Shown here piece by piece: positions 1-8,330 of a stretch of DNA of 64,000 nucleotides. The notes beneath the pieces were generated by a model. The model was given only the letters and a program-made list of their open reading frames with translations. It ran no database searches and was not told where the DNA came from. Origin of the DNA: Thiocapsa sp. (GTDB lineage Bacteria > Pseudomonadota > Gammaproteobacteria > Chromatiales > Chromatiaceae); NCBI RefSeq assembly GCF_018399035.1, contig NZ_CP073760.1, positions 4,960,501 to 5,024,500 of the forward strand. The letters are read 5' to 3'. The position numbers were made by a program, and so were the translations under genes. Each line of letters begins with the position of its first letter. Within the stretch, counting starts at the first letter, position 1.

Positions 1-11
1 CTCGTGTGCGT

Positions 12-38
12 ACAAGGGCCGACCCCGTCGGCCCTTGT
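12..38. terminator. Strong hairpin, possible terminator of an upstream gene
   Basis: A perfect 12 bp stem (ACAAGGGCCGAC and its complement) closes a three-base CCC loop. No clear T-run follows, so a role as an intrinsic terminator or as a leader structure for the receptor gene downstream is inference. Confidence 0.35.
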
Positions 39-207
39 CGTCTTCGAGCGATTCAACGGAGCCTCGAACCGGGGTCGCGCGGGGCGACCGGCCGGGATGC
101 CGGCCCCGTCGTTTGCCTGCGGCTCCGCTCTCGTCCGTTCTGCATCTCTCGCCCCCTTCTTCTGCTGGCCCATGCGGGTGCGCTCGGGCCTCTGTCGGAG
201 TGTGTCG

Positions 208-2058
208 ATGAGATTTCCGCTTATGGCGGCGGCCGTATCGCTGCCGCTCGGCCTGCCTGTCTACGCAGACACGCAGACCCTGATCCTTGACCCCTTGGTG
301 GTGACGGCAACGCGCACGCCGGAGACCGAAGACCAAACCCTGGCCTCCGTGAGCGTGATCGATCGCGCCGAGATCGAACGTCGCCAGTTTCGCTCGGTTC
401 CGGATGCGCTGCGGGGCCTCCCGGGTGTCGCGATCTCGGGCAGCGGCGGGGCCGGTCAGCCTGCGTCGATCTTTCTGCGCGGAACCAATGCCGGTCATGT
501 GCTGGTCCTGATCGACGGCGTGAAGGTGGGCTCGGCGACCCTCGGGACCGCGCCCCTCCAGGATTTGCCGATCGCCCAGATCGAACGCATCGAGGTCGTG
601 CGTGGACCACGCTCGAGTCTCTACGGCTCGGAGGCGATCGGCGGTGTGATCCAGATCTTCACGCGTCGCGGCGGCGGCGACCTGCGACCGCGCTTCAGCG
701 TCGGTGCAGGGAGCTTCGACACCGCGAGCATCTCGGGCGGCATCTCGGGCGGCGGCGAGCGTGGCTGGTTCGACCTCGGCGCCAACATGGAGCAGACCGA
801 CGGGATCAACGCCTGCGACGGCCGCGCCTTTCCCTTCGCCGGCTGCGGCGTGGACGATCCGGATCGCGACGGCTATCGCAATCTGGGCGTGAGTGCGCGC
901 GCCGGCTATGAATTCAGCGACAAGGCCAAGGTCGATTTCAGTCTGCTCACCTCCGACAACCGCACCGATTTCGACGGCTCCATCTTCTCGGGCAACCTCT
1001 CGCGCTCCGAGCAGCAGATCTTCGGCGTGGAAGGCACCTTGCGTCCGCTCGAGCCCTGGACCCTGATCCTCTCGGCGGGGCGCAGTCAGGACAGCTATCG
1101 GGCGTTCTACTCGGACGCCTTTGTCCCGGAGCGCTTCGTCGACAGCTTCGAGACCGAGCGCGACAGCTTCGGGATCCAAAACGATCTCGCCTTGATCCCG
1201 GACCAGCTCTTCACCTTGGGTCTGGACTACCGGATCGACCGGATCTCGGGCACGGTCGACTATACGGACGACTCGCGCAGCAACACGGGTGTCTACGGAC
1301 AGTATCTCGGCTCCATCGGGGCGAACGAGCTTGCCGCCAGCCTCCGATACGACGACGACCAGCAGTTCGGCGGACAGACCACCGGCAACCTGGCTTGGGG
1401 CTATCTCTTCGATCGGGGGATTCGCGTGTCGCTCTCGTACGGCACCGCCTTCAAGGCGCCGACCTTCAACGACCTCTACTATCCCGGCTTCGGCAACCCG
1501 AATCTGTCCCCGGAGGAGTCGGCCAGCGTCGAGCTGGGTTTGACCGGAACCCTCCCGCTCGGTCGCTGGGAGCTGAGTCTCTACGAGACCGACATCGACG
1601 ACCTGATCGCCTTCGACGCGGTGACTTTCGCGCCGGCCAACATCGCCTCGGCCCGCATCCGAGGCTTCGAGGCGTCCGGGATCGTCCAAATCCAGGAGTG
1701 GGATCTCGGCGCGAGCCTCACCCTGCTGGATCCCGAAAACCGCTCGAACGGTCCGAATCAGGGTAATCTGTTGCCGCGACGCCCCGAGCAGATGCTTCAG
1801 CTCGACCTCGATCGTCAGTTCGAGCGCTGGTCGGCCGGTCTGAGCGTCTATCTCGCCGGGCGGAGCTTCGACGACCTGGCCAACAAGGAGCGCCTGGACG
1901 GCTACACCCTGTTGGGTCTGCGTGCCGAGTATGCCCTCACACCCGCCGTGCGGATTCAGGGGCGACTGGAGAACGCACTCGACGAGGACTACCAGACCGC
2001 GTACCTGTTCAACCAGCCGGGGAGGGCGTTTTACCTGACCTTGCGGTACGAGCCGTAG
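208..2058 (+). CDS. btuB: TonB-dependent outer-membrane receptor, BtuB-like (cobalamin)
   Basis: 616-residue outer-membrane beta-barrel receptor. I chose the ATG at 208 because GGAG lies 7 bases upstream and the protein then opens with a signal peptide (MRFPLMAAAVSLPLGLPVYA). A TonB-box-like stretch DPLVVTATRTP follows, then a plug domain with the family motif IERIEVVRGPRSSLYGSEA near residues 130-150, and a long barrel. The open frame continues upstream to base 4, but that part looks non-coding. Cobalamin specificity is inferred from the cobalamin genes that follow; energisation by TonB/ExbBD is family knowledge. Other corrinoid or siderophore receptors share the fold, so the substrate is the uncertain part. 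Confidence 0.85.
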   Translation: MRFPLMAAAVSLPLGLPVYADTQTLILDPLVVTATRTPETEDQTLASVSVIDRAEIERRQFRSVPDALRGLPGVAISGSGGAGQPASIFLRGTNAGHVLVLIDGVKVGSATLGTAPLQDLPIAQIERIEVVRGPRSSLYGSEAIGGVIQIFTRRGGGDLRPRFSVGAGSFDTASISGGISGGGERGWFDLGANMEQTDGINACDGRAFPFAGCGVDDPDRDGYRNLGVSARAGYEFSDKAKVDFSLLTSDNRTDFDGSIFSGNLSRSEQQIFGVEGTLRPLEPWTLILSAGRSQDSYRAFYSDAFVPERFVDSFETERDSFGIQNDLALIPDQLFTLGLDYRIDRISGTVDYTDDSRSNTGVYGQYLGSIGANELAASLRYDDDQQFGGQTTGNLAWGYLFDRGIRVSLSYGTAFKAPTFNDLYYPGFGNPNLSPEESASVELGLTGTLPLGRWELSLYETDIDDLIAFDAVTFAPANIASARIRGFEASGIVQIQEWDLGASLTLLDPENRSNGPNQGNLLPRRPEQMLQLDLDRQFERWSAGLSVYLAGRSFDDLANKERLDGYTLLGLRAEYALTPAVRIQGRLENALDEDYQTAYLFNQPGRAFYLTLRYEP

Positions 2059-2065
2059 TATCGCC

Positions 2066-2134
2066 GCCAGCCGCCAGCCGCCAGCCGCCAGCCGCCAGCC
2101 GCCAGCCACCAGCCACCAGCCACCAGCCACCAGC
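2066..2134. repeat. Tandem 7-bp repeat (CCGCCAG / CCACCAG)
   Basis: Just after the btuB stop the heptamer CCGCCAG is repeated about six times and then grades into about four copies of CCACCAG. The array is direct, without spacers, so it is a simple-sequence tract and not a CRISPR. It may vary in copy number by slippage. Confidence 0.85.
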
Positions 2135-2280
2135 GAATGGATGAAGGCTGACGGCAGGAGGCAGGAGGCTCCCCCAACCCAACCGCTTCCGACACCCCGT
2201 GCGACCCCCTACAATGGCCGCACGGGACTTGAGCAACACCCCATTGTCGCCCCGGCGACACGACCAGGAGACTCGACCTC

Positions 2281-2868
2281 ATGACCCCCATCACCGACTC
2301 CCGTAGCCGTATCCTGATCGGCCTTGCCTTGGCCGCGCTCATGGCGGCGACCCGCGGCCAACAGTTCGCCCCGCTGGCCCACCATCTGCCGGACGCCTCG
2401 TTGGCCGTCTTCTTCTTGGCTGGTTTGTACCTGCGCTCGATTTGGGGCTTTCCGGCCCTGTTCGGTTTGGCGACCGTCATCGATCTGACCGCTATCGGCT
2501 GGGGCGGTGTGAGCGGCTACTGCATGACCCCGGCCTACTGGATGTTGGTTCCGGCCTATGGCGTGGTCTGGGGGATGGGGCGCTGGTCCGCCGGTCGGCT
2601 CGAGTTGGCCAAGGACAGCCTGCCCTTGCTCTTCGGCGCGCTGCTCGTCGGCGGTGTCCTGTCCGAGGTCTTCGCCAGCGGCGGCTTCTATCTCCTCTCC
2701 GGTCGCTTTGCCGACCTGAGCACGCTCGAGCTGCTCGGACGCTTCGCGACCTACATGCCCGCGACCCTGCTGCATCTGATGGTCTATGTCAGCCTGGCGG
2801 CGGTCGTTCATCTGACACTCGCACGCGCCCTGCCCGGTGCTCGCTCCGAGCGCGCGCGTCCGCAATGA
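2281..2868 (+). CDS. btuM: BtuM-like cobalamin membrane transporter (ECF S-component type)
   Basis: 195-residue integral membrane protein with about six hydrophobic segments, preceded by AGGAG 10 bases before the ATG. It lies between a BtuB-like receptor and cobO and overlaps cobO by ATGA. A single cysteine sits at residue 81 (GGVSGYCMTPAYW). The solitary S-component BtuM of Thiobacillus denitrificans has a functionally important cysteine at residue 80, which ligates cobalt and removes the cyano group from cyanocobalamin. The matching length, position and context support a BtuM-family transporter moving corrinoid across the inner membrane. I cannot align the sequences, so the family call is inference supported by the cysteine and operon position. 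Confidence 0.7.
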   Translation: MTPITDSRSRILIGLALAALMAATRGQQFAPLAHHLPDASLAVFFLAGLYLRSIWGFPALFGLATVIDLTAIGWGGVSGYCMTPAYWMLVPAYGVVWGMGRWSAGRLELAKDSLPLLFGALLVGGVLSEVFASGGFYLLSGRFADLSTLELLGRFATYMPATLLHLMVYVSLAAVVHLTLARALPGARSERARPQ

Positions 2869-3470
2869 CCGACGACAGCGCACAGGAGCGTCATCGCCGG
2901 CGCATGCAGCGCCAGAAGGAGCTGGTGGATGCCCGCATCGCCCGGGCCGACCAGGACTGCGGTGTCCTGGTCGTGAACACCGGCAACGGCAAGGGCAAGA
3001 GCTCCTCGGCCTTCGGGATGGTCGCCCGTGCGATGGGCCACGGCATGAAGGTCGCCGTGATCCAGTTCATCAAGGGGAGCTTTGCGACCGGGGAGGAGGC
3101 CTTCTTCCGGCGCTTCCCGGAGCTCGAGTATCACGTGATGGGCGAGGGCTTTACCTGGGAGACGCAGGACGCCGAGGTGGATCGGCGCGCGGCGATGGCG
3201 GCCTGGGACAAAGCGGCTGCCTTCCTTGCCGATCCGGCCTTCGGCATGGTGGTGATGGACGAGCTCAACATCGCGCTCAAGCTCCGCTTGGTCCCGCTCG
3301 ATGCGGTTCTCGATGCCCTGCAGAACCGTCCCATCCATCAGCATGCGGTCGTCACCGGCCGTGCGGCGCCCGCGGAGCTGATCGAGATCGCCGACACGGT
3401 CACCGAGATGCGCCCGCTCAAGCATGCCTTCGATGCCGGTATCATGGCGCAGAAAGGGGTCGAGCTCTGA
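2865..3470 (+). CDS. cobO: Cob(I)alamin/corrinoid adenosyltransferase CobO
   Basis: 201-residue cytoplasmic enzyme that transfers the adenosyl group of ATP to reduced corrinoid. The P-loop NTGNGKGKSSSAFG is near residues 37-50, with the family motifs VAVIQFIKG and VVMDELNIAL further on. The ATG overlaps the TGA of the preceding gene (ATGA), and the stop is two bases before cobU, so it is translated as part of the cobalamin run. Length and motifs fit the CobA/CobO class rather than PduO or EutT. Confidence 0.93.
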   Translation: MTDDSAQERHRRRMQRQKELVDARIARADQDCGVLVVNTGNGKGKSSSAFGMVARAMGHGMKVAVIQFIKGSFATGEEAFFRRFPELEYHVMGEGFTWETQDAEVDRRAAMAAWDKAAAFLADPAFGMVVMDELNIALKLRLVPLDAVLDALQNRPIHQHAVVTGRAAPAELIEIADTVTEMRPLKHAFDAGIMAQKGVEL

Positions 3471-3472
3471 GC

Positions 3473-4030
3473 ATGGATGATCCGCGCCGTCCCCGCTCCG
3501 ACGGGGGCGGACGCAGCCTGATCCTCGGCGGGGTGCGCTCGGGCAAGAGCCGCCTGGCCGAGCGTCTGGCCCATGAAAGCGCACTGCCGGTCGTCTATGT
3601 GGCGACCGCCCGGGCGGGGGATGCCGAGATGACCCGGCGGATTGCCGGGCATCGCGAACGGCGCCCGCGCGACTGGGGTCTTATTGAAGAACCGCTCTTG
3701 TTGGCCGAGGTGCTGGCGCGCGAATGTGCGCCCGATCGCTGCATCCTGGTCGACTGTCTCACACTCTGGTTGACGAATTGGCTTATGAAAACGGATGAAT
3801 CGGGTCTGCACGATCAGACCCGGGCACTGCTCGATGTCGTTTCACGGGCGCCGGGGCGCCTCATCATGGTCGGCAACGAGACGAGCATGGGCGTGGTCCC
3901 GCTCGGCGCGCTCTCGCGTCGGTTCTGCGACCTGGCCGGCCTGCTGCACCAGGATCTGGCCGCGCGCTGCGAGCAGGTCATCCTGACCGTCGCCGGTCTG
4001 CCCCTCGTGCTCAAAGGAGAAGCGGCATGA
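3473..4030 (+). CDS. cobU: Adenosylcobinamide kinase / guanylyltransferase
   Basis: 185-residue bifunctional enzyme of nucleotide loop assembly: it phosphorylates adenosylcobinamide and then attaches GMP. The P-loop [15 protein letters not shown] is at about residues 16-30. Also visible are the family segment [13 protein letters not shown], the strand [15 protein letters not shown] and the motif [12 protein letters not shown] before [11 protein letters not shown]. Its stop overlaps the cobT start (ATGA). The same gene is called cobP in some organisms. Confidence 0.93.
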   Translation: MDDPRRPRSDGGGRSLILGGVRSGKSRLAERLAHESALPVVYVATARAGDAEMTRRIAGHRERRPRDWGLIEEPLLLAEVLARECAPDRCILVDCLTLWLTNWLMKTDESGLHDQTRALLDVVSRAPGRLIMVGNETSMGVVPLGALSRRFCDLAGLLHQDLAARCEQVILTVAGLPLVLKGEAA

Positions 4031-5082
4031 TTGAAGGTCTACGCTGGATCAGCCAACCCTGTCTGCCGATCGATGCCATGGCCGCCGATGCGGCGCGGCG
4101 CCGGCAGGATCAGCTCACCAAACCGCGCGGCTCGCTGGGCCGACTCGAAGAGCTCGCGATCCGGCTCGCCGGATTGCAGGGCACCCCCACACCGTCGCCC
4201 GATCCGGTACAGATCCTGCTTTTCGCGGCCGATCACGGGGTTGCGGCCGAGGGCGTCTCGGCCTTCCCGCAGGCCGTGACCAACCAGATGGTGCGCAACA
4301 TCGCCGGTGGCGGTGCCGCGATCTCGGTGCTCGCCCGTGCACTGGATGCGCGCATGGAGATCACGGATCTCGGGACGGTCGAGGATCCGGGGGCGATCCA
4401 GAACGTGCGCTCCGAGCGCGTCGGCCCGGGAACCGGCAACATCGCACGCGAGCCGGCCATGACCGACGAGCAGCTCGCCGCCGCCATGAACGCGGGCCGG
4501 GCCGCGGCCGAGCGCGCGGTGGACAGCGGCGCGCGGTTGCTGATCTGCGGCGAGATGGGCATCGCCAACACCACCCCGGCCACGGCCCTGGCCTGTGCGC
4601 TGCTGGATCTGCCTGCGGGCGCGCTCGTCGGCCCCGGTACCGGGCTGGATCAAACGGGCGTCGCGCGCAAGGCCGAAGTCATCACCAAGGCCCTTGCGCG
4701 GCATGTCACCTCAGATCGAACACCGCTGGAGCTGCTGGGTCGCCTCTCCGGTTTCGAGCTTGCCGCGATGGTCGGTGCCTTCATCACGGCCGCCCAGCGC
4801 GGACTCCCGGTGCTGGTCGACGGCTTCATCGTGAGCGCATCGGCGCTCGCCGCCGTGCGCCTGCAACCCGAGGTGCGCGATTGGCTGTTGTTCTCGCACG
4901 GCTCCGCGGAACCGGGACATCGGCGCATCATGGCCGCGCTGGATGCCGATCCGCTGCTCGATCTGGGCCTGCGACTCGGTGAAGCCAGCGGTGCCGCCGT
5001 CGCCGTGCCCCTGTTGCGGCTGGCCTGTACGCTGCACCAGCAGATGGCGACATTCGGCGAGGCCGGGGTGAGCGAGGCCTGA
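4027..5082 (+). CDS. cobT: Nicotinate-nucleotide:dimethylbenzimidazole phosphoribosyltransferase
   Basis: 351-residue enzyme making alpha-ribazole phosphate from nicotinate mononucleotide and dimethylbenzimidazole, the lower ligand of B12. Typical features are the N-terminal [17 protein letters not shown], the glycine-rich [19 protein letters not shown], and the C-terminal [16 protein letters not shown], where the glutamate corresponds to the catalytic base known in the Salmonella enzyme. The length is standard. It overlaps cobU and cobC by a few bases, consistent with translational coupling. Confidence 0.95.
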   Translation: MIEGLRWISQPCLPIDAMAADAARRRQDQLTKPRGSLGRLEELAIRLAGLQGTPTPSPDPVQILLFAADHGVAAEGVSAFPQAVTNQMVRNIAGGGAAISVLARALDARMEITDLGTVEDPGAIQNVRSERVGPGTGNIAREPAMTDEQLAAAMNAGRAAAERAVDSGARLLICGEMGIANTTPATALACALLDLPAGALVGPGTGLDQTGVARKAEVITKALARHVTSDRTPLELLGRLSGFELAAMVGAFITAAQRGLPVLVDGFIVSASALAAVRLQPEVRDWLLFSHGSAEPGHRRIMAALDADPLLDLGLRLGEASGAAVAVPLLRLACTLHQQMATFGEAGVSEA

Positions 5083-5702
5083 TGCAGGATCGCTTCGTGG
5101 ATCTGCTGCGTCACGGCGAGGCGCAAGGCGGCGCGCGCTTTCGGGGCGGACACGACGACCCGCTGAGCGCCGAAGGCTGGGATCAGATGACGCGTGCGAC
5201 CGCCGTGAATCCGGATTGGACGCGGGTCGTCTCCTCGCCGTCGCGGCGTTGCAGCGCGTTCGCGCAGCGCATCGCCGAGAGCCACAAACTCCCCCTGGCG
5301 ATCCTGCCCGGTCTGCGCGAGCGCGGCTTCGGTGCTTGGGAAGGACTGGCCGCGCATCAGATTCCGGCCGAGGAGCTGACCCGCTTTTGGGATGATCCGG
5401 TCGGCTACGCGCCGCCCGGTGGCGAGCCGTTCGAGGTCTTTCGCGAGCGGGTCATAGCGGCTTGGGGTCAGGTGTGCGACGCGGGCGGGCCCTTCACCCT
5501 AGCCGTCACCCACGGCGGCGTGATCCGGGTCGTCCTCGCCGAGGTGCTGCGGATGCCGCCCGAGGCATCGCTCCTGATCGAGGTCCCCCGGCCTGTCTAT
5601 CCAGCTTGCGCGTGCCGGAGGCTCCCGGGCGACCCAGTCTCATGCGCCACGGGCCGCCCTGAGTGGACCTGCGTCCGCTCTGGCTTGCCGGACGTCTCCT
5701 GA
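5082..5702 (+). CDS. cobC: Alpha-ribazole phosphatase CobC, frameshifted near its 3' end
   Basis: Histidine-phosphatase-superfamily enzyme that dephosphorylates alpha-ribazole phosphate or adenosylcobalamin phosphate. The catalytic LLRHGEA is at residues 8-14, and later active-site segments VVSSPSRRC and TLAVTHGGVIRVVL are present. The uninterrupted frame runs to 5702, but its last 37 residues are cysteine- and arginine-rich and overlap cobS. Shifting by one base in the C5 run at 5585-5589 gives a more family-like tail (PACLSSLRVPEAPGRPSLM) ending at TGA 5660-5662, exactly abutting the cobS start. I therefore read this as a one-base deletion or a sequencing error; the intact gene would be 5082-5662. 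Confidence 0.85.
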   Translation: MQDRFVDLLRHGEAQGGARFRGGHDDPLSAEGWDQMTRATAVNPDWTRVVSSPSRRCSAFAQRIAESHKLPLAILPGLRERGFGAWEGLAAHQIPAEELTRFWDDPVGYAPPGGEPFEVFRERVIAAWGQVCDAGGPFTLAVTHGGVIRVVLAEVLRMPPEASLLIEVPRPVYPACACRRLPGDPVSCATGRPEWTCVRSGLPDVS

Positions 5703-6412
5703 CGCGTCTGCCGTTTCCCGAGCCGAGCCCCTTCGAGCCGCGACTCTCGGGCGTGTCGGTGCCGTGGTATCCCGCGATCGGTGGGCTGTTGGGCGCGTTG
5801 ATGGCCTTGGCCGGGACCGCGCTCGCGTCCGTGGATCCGGGTGTCGCGGCGGCCTTGGTCCTGATCCTCTGGGTCTGGTCCACCGGGGCGTTGCACCTGG
5901 ACGGTCTGGCCGACAGCGCGGACGCCTGGGTCGGCGGGATCGCGAGCCGCGAGCGGACCCTGGAGATCATGAAGGACCCGCGTTGCGGACCCGCTGCGGT
6001 GACCGCGATCGGGCTCGTTTTGATTGCGAAATGGGCCGGGCTCCAGGCCCTGATCGAGAGCGGCTCCGCCTGGATCTTGCTCCTGATTCCGCTGCTCGCA
6101 CGGGCGCAATTGCCGCTCCTGATGCTGACCACACCCTATGCCCGTGACCGTGGGATGGCCTCCGAGCAGATGGCGCAACTGCCGCGTCGCGCGGCTTGGG
6201 CGGCAACCCTGATCGCGGGGATGGCCTGTATCATGATCGCCGGCTGGATCGGGCTCGCGCTGTGCGCCGTGACCCTTCTGGTCTTCGGGCTATCTCGCCG
6301 AACCATGATGCGCCGGATCAACGGGTTTACCGGGGACACCGCCGGTGCGCTCGTCGAGATTACCGAGACCCTCCTCCTGCTCATCGTTGTCGTTTTCATG
6401 CGGCATTCGTGA
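5663..6412 (+). CDS. cobS: Adenosylcobinamide-GDP ribazoletransferase (cobalamin synthase)
   Basis: 249-residue polytopic inner-membrane enzyme joining adenosylcobinamide-GDP to alpha-ribazole, the last assembly step. The family signature TGALHLDGLADSADAWVGG is near residues 74-92, followed by several hydrophobic helices. The start is GTG at 5663, directly after the frame-corrected cobC stop. It is the last gene of the cobalamin run; no corrin-ring (cobI-cobH type) genes are in view, so this cluster covers uptake, adenosylation and loop assembly only. Confidence 0.93.
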   Translation: MDLRPLWLAGRLLTRLPFPEPSPFEPRLSGVSVPWYPAIGGLLGALMALAGTALASVDPGVAAALVLILWVWSTGALHLDGLADSADAWVGGIASRERTLEIMKDPRCGPAAVTAIGLVLIAKWAGLQALIESGSAWILLLIPLLARAQLPLLMLTTPYARDRGMASEQMAQLPRRAAWAATLIAGMACIMIAGWIGLALCAVTLLVFGLSRRTMMRRINGFTGDTAGALVEITETLLLLIVVVFMRHS

Positions 6413-6488
6413 GTATTCCGAGTCCTGTAGTATGGACGTCAACAGGATCGACGATGTCTTGCCGCAATCGAAATGGAACTTGAGCAAT

Positions 6489-6614
6489 TAAACCGCGCCC
6501 GGTGCGATGTGCGTAGTGTGTTGGATTGGCTTGGCCGCGTCGGCTCCAGCGGTCGTCAAGTCTGCCGAGGCCGATCCCATCCAAAACATCGCATACCGTG
6601 CCGGGCGCGGTTTA
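6489..6614 (-). repeat. Dispersed TAAACCGCG element, copy 1 (palindromic module-A derivative)
   Basis: 126 bp bounded by TAAACCGCG and CGCGGTTTA. The right-hand ~75 bp matches module A of the other copies in reverse orientation (GGCCGATCCCATCCAAAA, CATCGCATACCG). The left ~48 bp looks like a degenerate forward start of the same module, so this copy is a head-to-head palindrome. Module B and the AT-rich linker are absent. Confidence 0.8.
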
Positions 6615-6628
6615 GGCGGGTTTAAGCC

Positions 6629-7314
6629 ATGAAACCTCATGCTGACGATGCGCTCGAAGCGATGCTGGCCGATCTCGAATCGGATCGGGTCGAGCGCAAA
6701 GAGTCGCTCAAGGGCAAAGCGCCGGATACCGTACGTGAGGCAGTCTGCGCCTTTGCGAACGACTTGGCCGGGCATGGCACGCCGGGCGTTGTGTTCATCG
6801 GCGCGCGCGATGACGGTACGCCGGTCGGTCTGGATATCACGGACGAGTTGCTTCGCCAGCTGGCGGACATCAAGACCGACGGCAACATCGCGCCCCCTCC
6901 TACGCTGCTGGTCGAGAAGCGACACCTGCAGGGAAAAGCACTTGCGGTGATCACGGTTTGGCCTTGCGATACCCCGCCGGTGCGTTGCCGGGGTCGGGTC
7001 CATGTGCGCTGGGGGCCGCGGCGCGGATTGGCCAGCGCTCAGGACGAGCGCATCCTCAATGAGCGCCGTCGGCACCGCGATCGCCCCTTCGACGTGCAAG
7101 CTGTCCCGTCCGCCACCATCCACCCGAGAATTTCGGAATGCCCGGCGTGACCGACTATCGCAATCCGAATCTGGCGGAGGCCCTGCGGGCGCTCGGTTAT
7201 GTCCAGCGGTTCGGCGCCGGTATCAGCATTGCCCGCCGTTTGCTTGGCGAGCGGCTGCATTTCGAGGTGCAGCCTGGTTTCGTCGCGGCCATCGTGCAGG
7301 GGGGGGGTAGGTGA
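6629..7314 (+). pseudogene. AlbA_2-domain / COG2865-type ATP-binding protein, internally deleted
   Basis: The first ~165 residues (6629 to about 7130) look like the N-terminal AlbA_2 (Schlafen-like, divergent AAA_4) domain: ESLKGKAPDTVREAVCAFAND, GVVFIGARDDGTPVGLDI, then RGRVHVRWGPRRGLASAQDE. The frame then stops at 7150. From 7147 another frame encodes a fragment resembling the far C-terminus of the same family (DYRNPNLAEALRALGYVQRF, GAGISIARRL) and ends at 7314. The middle of the protein, normally well over 200 residues, is missing. The gene is therefore an internal-deletion remnant. Its end overlaps the ParA-like gene, as in an intact two-gene operon. Confidence 0.75.
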
Positions 7315-8312
7315 TTACCATCGCCTTCTTCAACAACAAGGGTGGCATAGGTCAGACCTCGCTCGTCTACCACTCGGCTCGAATGTATGGCGAGCTGGGT
7401 TGTCGGGTCTTGGCAGCCGATCTCGATCCCCAGGCGAATCTGACCGTCATGGCGCTCGAGGAGGAGCGGTTGGAGGGGCTGTGGTCGGATGATGAGCATC
7501 CAGAGACCATTTACGGTGCCGTCCAACCGCTTTTCGGCGGAACCGGGGATATCCGCGATGCGCACCTGGAGCCGATAACGGAACGCGTTGCGTTGCTGGT
7601 CGGCGACCTTGCGCTGGCACGTCTCGAAGATGATTTGTCTACCGAGTGGCCGAGGTGTTTGGAGGGGAGGGAGCGCGCATTCCGCGTGACATCCGCCTTT
7701 TGGCGCTTGATCGATCGGGCGGCACGGAGCTTCGAAGCGGACGTCGTGCTGATCGATGTCGGTCCCAACCTCGGGGCGATCAATCGCGCGGCTCTCATCG
7801 CCGCCAGCCATGTCGTCGTGCCGGTCGCGCCGGACCTGCTATCGCTGCAAGGGTTGAGAAATCTCGGGCCCGTGCTGCGTCAATGGCGTGAGACCTGGAG
7901 TCGGTCCTCTGTTCGATCACCTCCCGAAGGTGTGCCTCTGCCCCTTGGGGAGATGACGCCGATCGGCTACGTTTTGATGCAACATGCCGAGCGTCTCGAA
8001 AAATCGACCACGGCTTACGAACGGGGGCGCGCACGTATCTCCGAGGTTTATCGTGAGTCCGTGCTCAAGGAAGCCGCAACAATCGCACTGAGCGCAGCAG
8101 CGCTCGGGGTTGATCAGATAACCCGCATCAAGCATTTTCGAAGCCTGATGCCATTGGCGCTGGATGCCCGCAAGCCGATGTTTCTGCTCAAGCCTGCGGA
8201 TGGTGCGATCGGCGCCCATCAGACGAATGTTCTACAGTGCTACAGCGATTTCCAGTTCCTCGCCGAGGAAGTTGCCAGGCGTACAGGGTTACAGTGGGTC
8301 AGGAGCCCATGA
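7311..8312 (+). CDS. ParA/Soj-like P-loop ATPase with altered Walker A
   Basis: 333-residue protein beginning GTG at 7311, overlapping the stop of the decayed AlbA_2 gene. The N-terminus ITIAFFNNKGGIGQTSLVYH is a deviant Walker A. ParA proteins normally have KGGVGKT[ST]; here the P-loop lysine is glutamine, though the signature lysine (NNKGG) remains. The ParA segments VLAADLDPQANLT and VVLIDVGPNLGAINRAAL are present. No ParB or centromere-like array lies nearby, so plasmid-type partitioning is unlikely. Pairing with an AlbA_2 protein suggests an accessory two-gene module that is losing function. Confidence 0.75.
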   Translation: MITIAFFNNKGGIGQTSLVYHSARMYGELGCRVLAADLDPQANLTVMALEEERLEGLWSDDEHPETIYGAVQPLFGGTGDIRDAHLEPITERVALLVGDLALARLEDDLSTEWPRCLEGRERAFRVTSAFWRLIDRAARSFEADVVLIDVGPNLGAINRAALIAASHVVVPVAPDLLSLQGLRNLGPVLRQWRETWSRSSVRSPPEGVPLPLGEMTPIGYVLMQHAERLEKSTTAYERGRARISEVYRESVLKEAATIALSAAALGVDQITRIKHFRSLMPLALDARKPMFLLKPADGAIGAHQTNVLQCYSDFQFLAEEVARRTGLQWVRSP

Positions 8313-8330
8313 TGCCGCTGGACGCTCTCG

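Noticed and set aside
2066-2134. CRISPR-like array
   Set aside because: The 7-bp units are directly contiguous with no spacers.
2130-2280. Cobalamin riboswitch before btuM or btuB
   Set aside because: GACCAGGAGACTCGACC near 2260 resembles a B12 box, but I found no other conserved riboswitch core elements there or in bases 1-207, so I do not call one.
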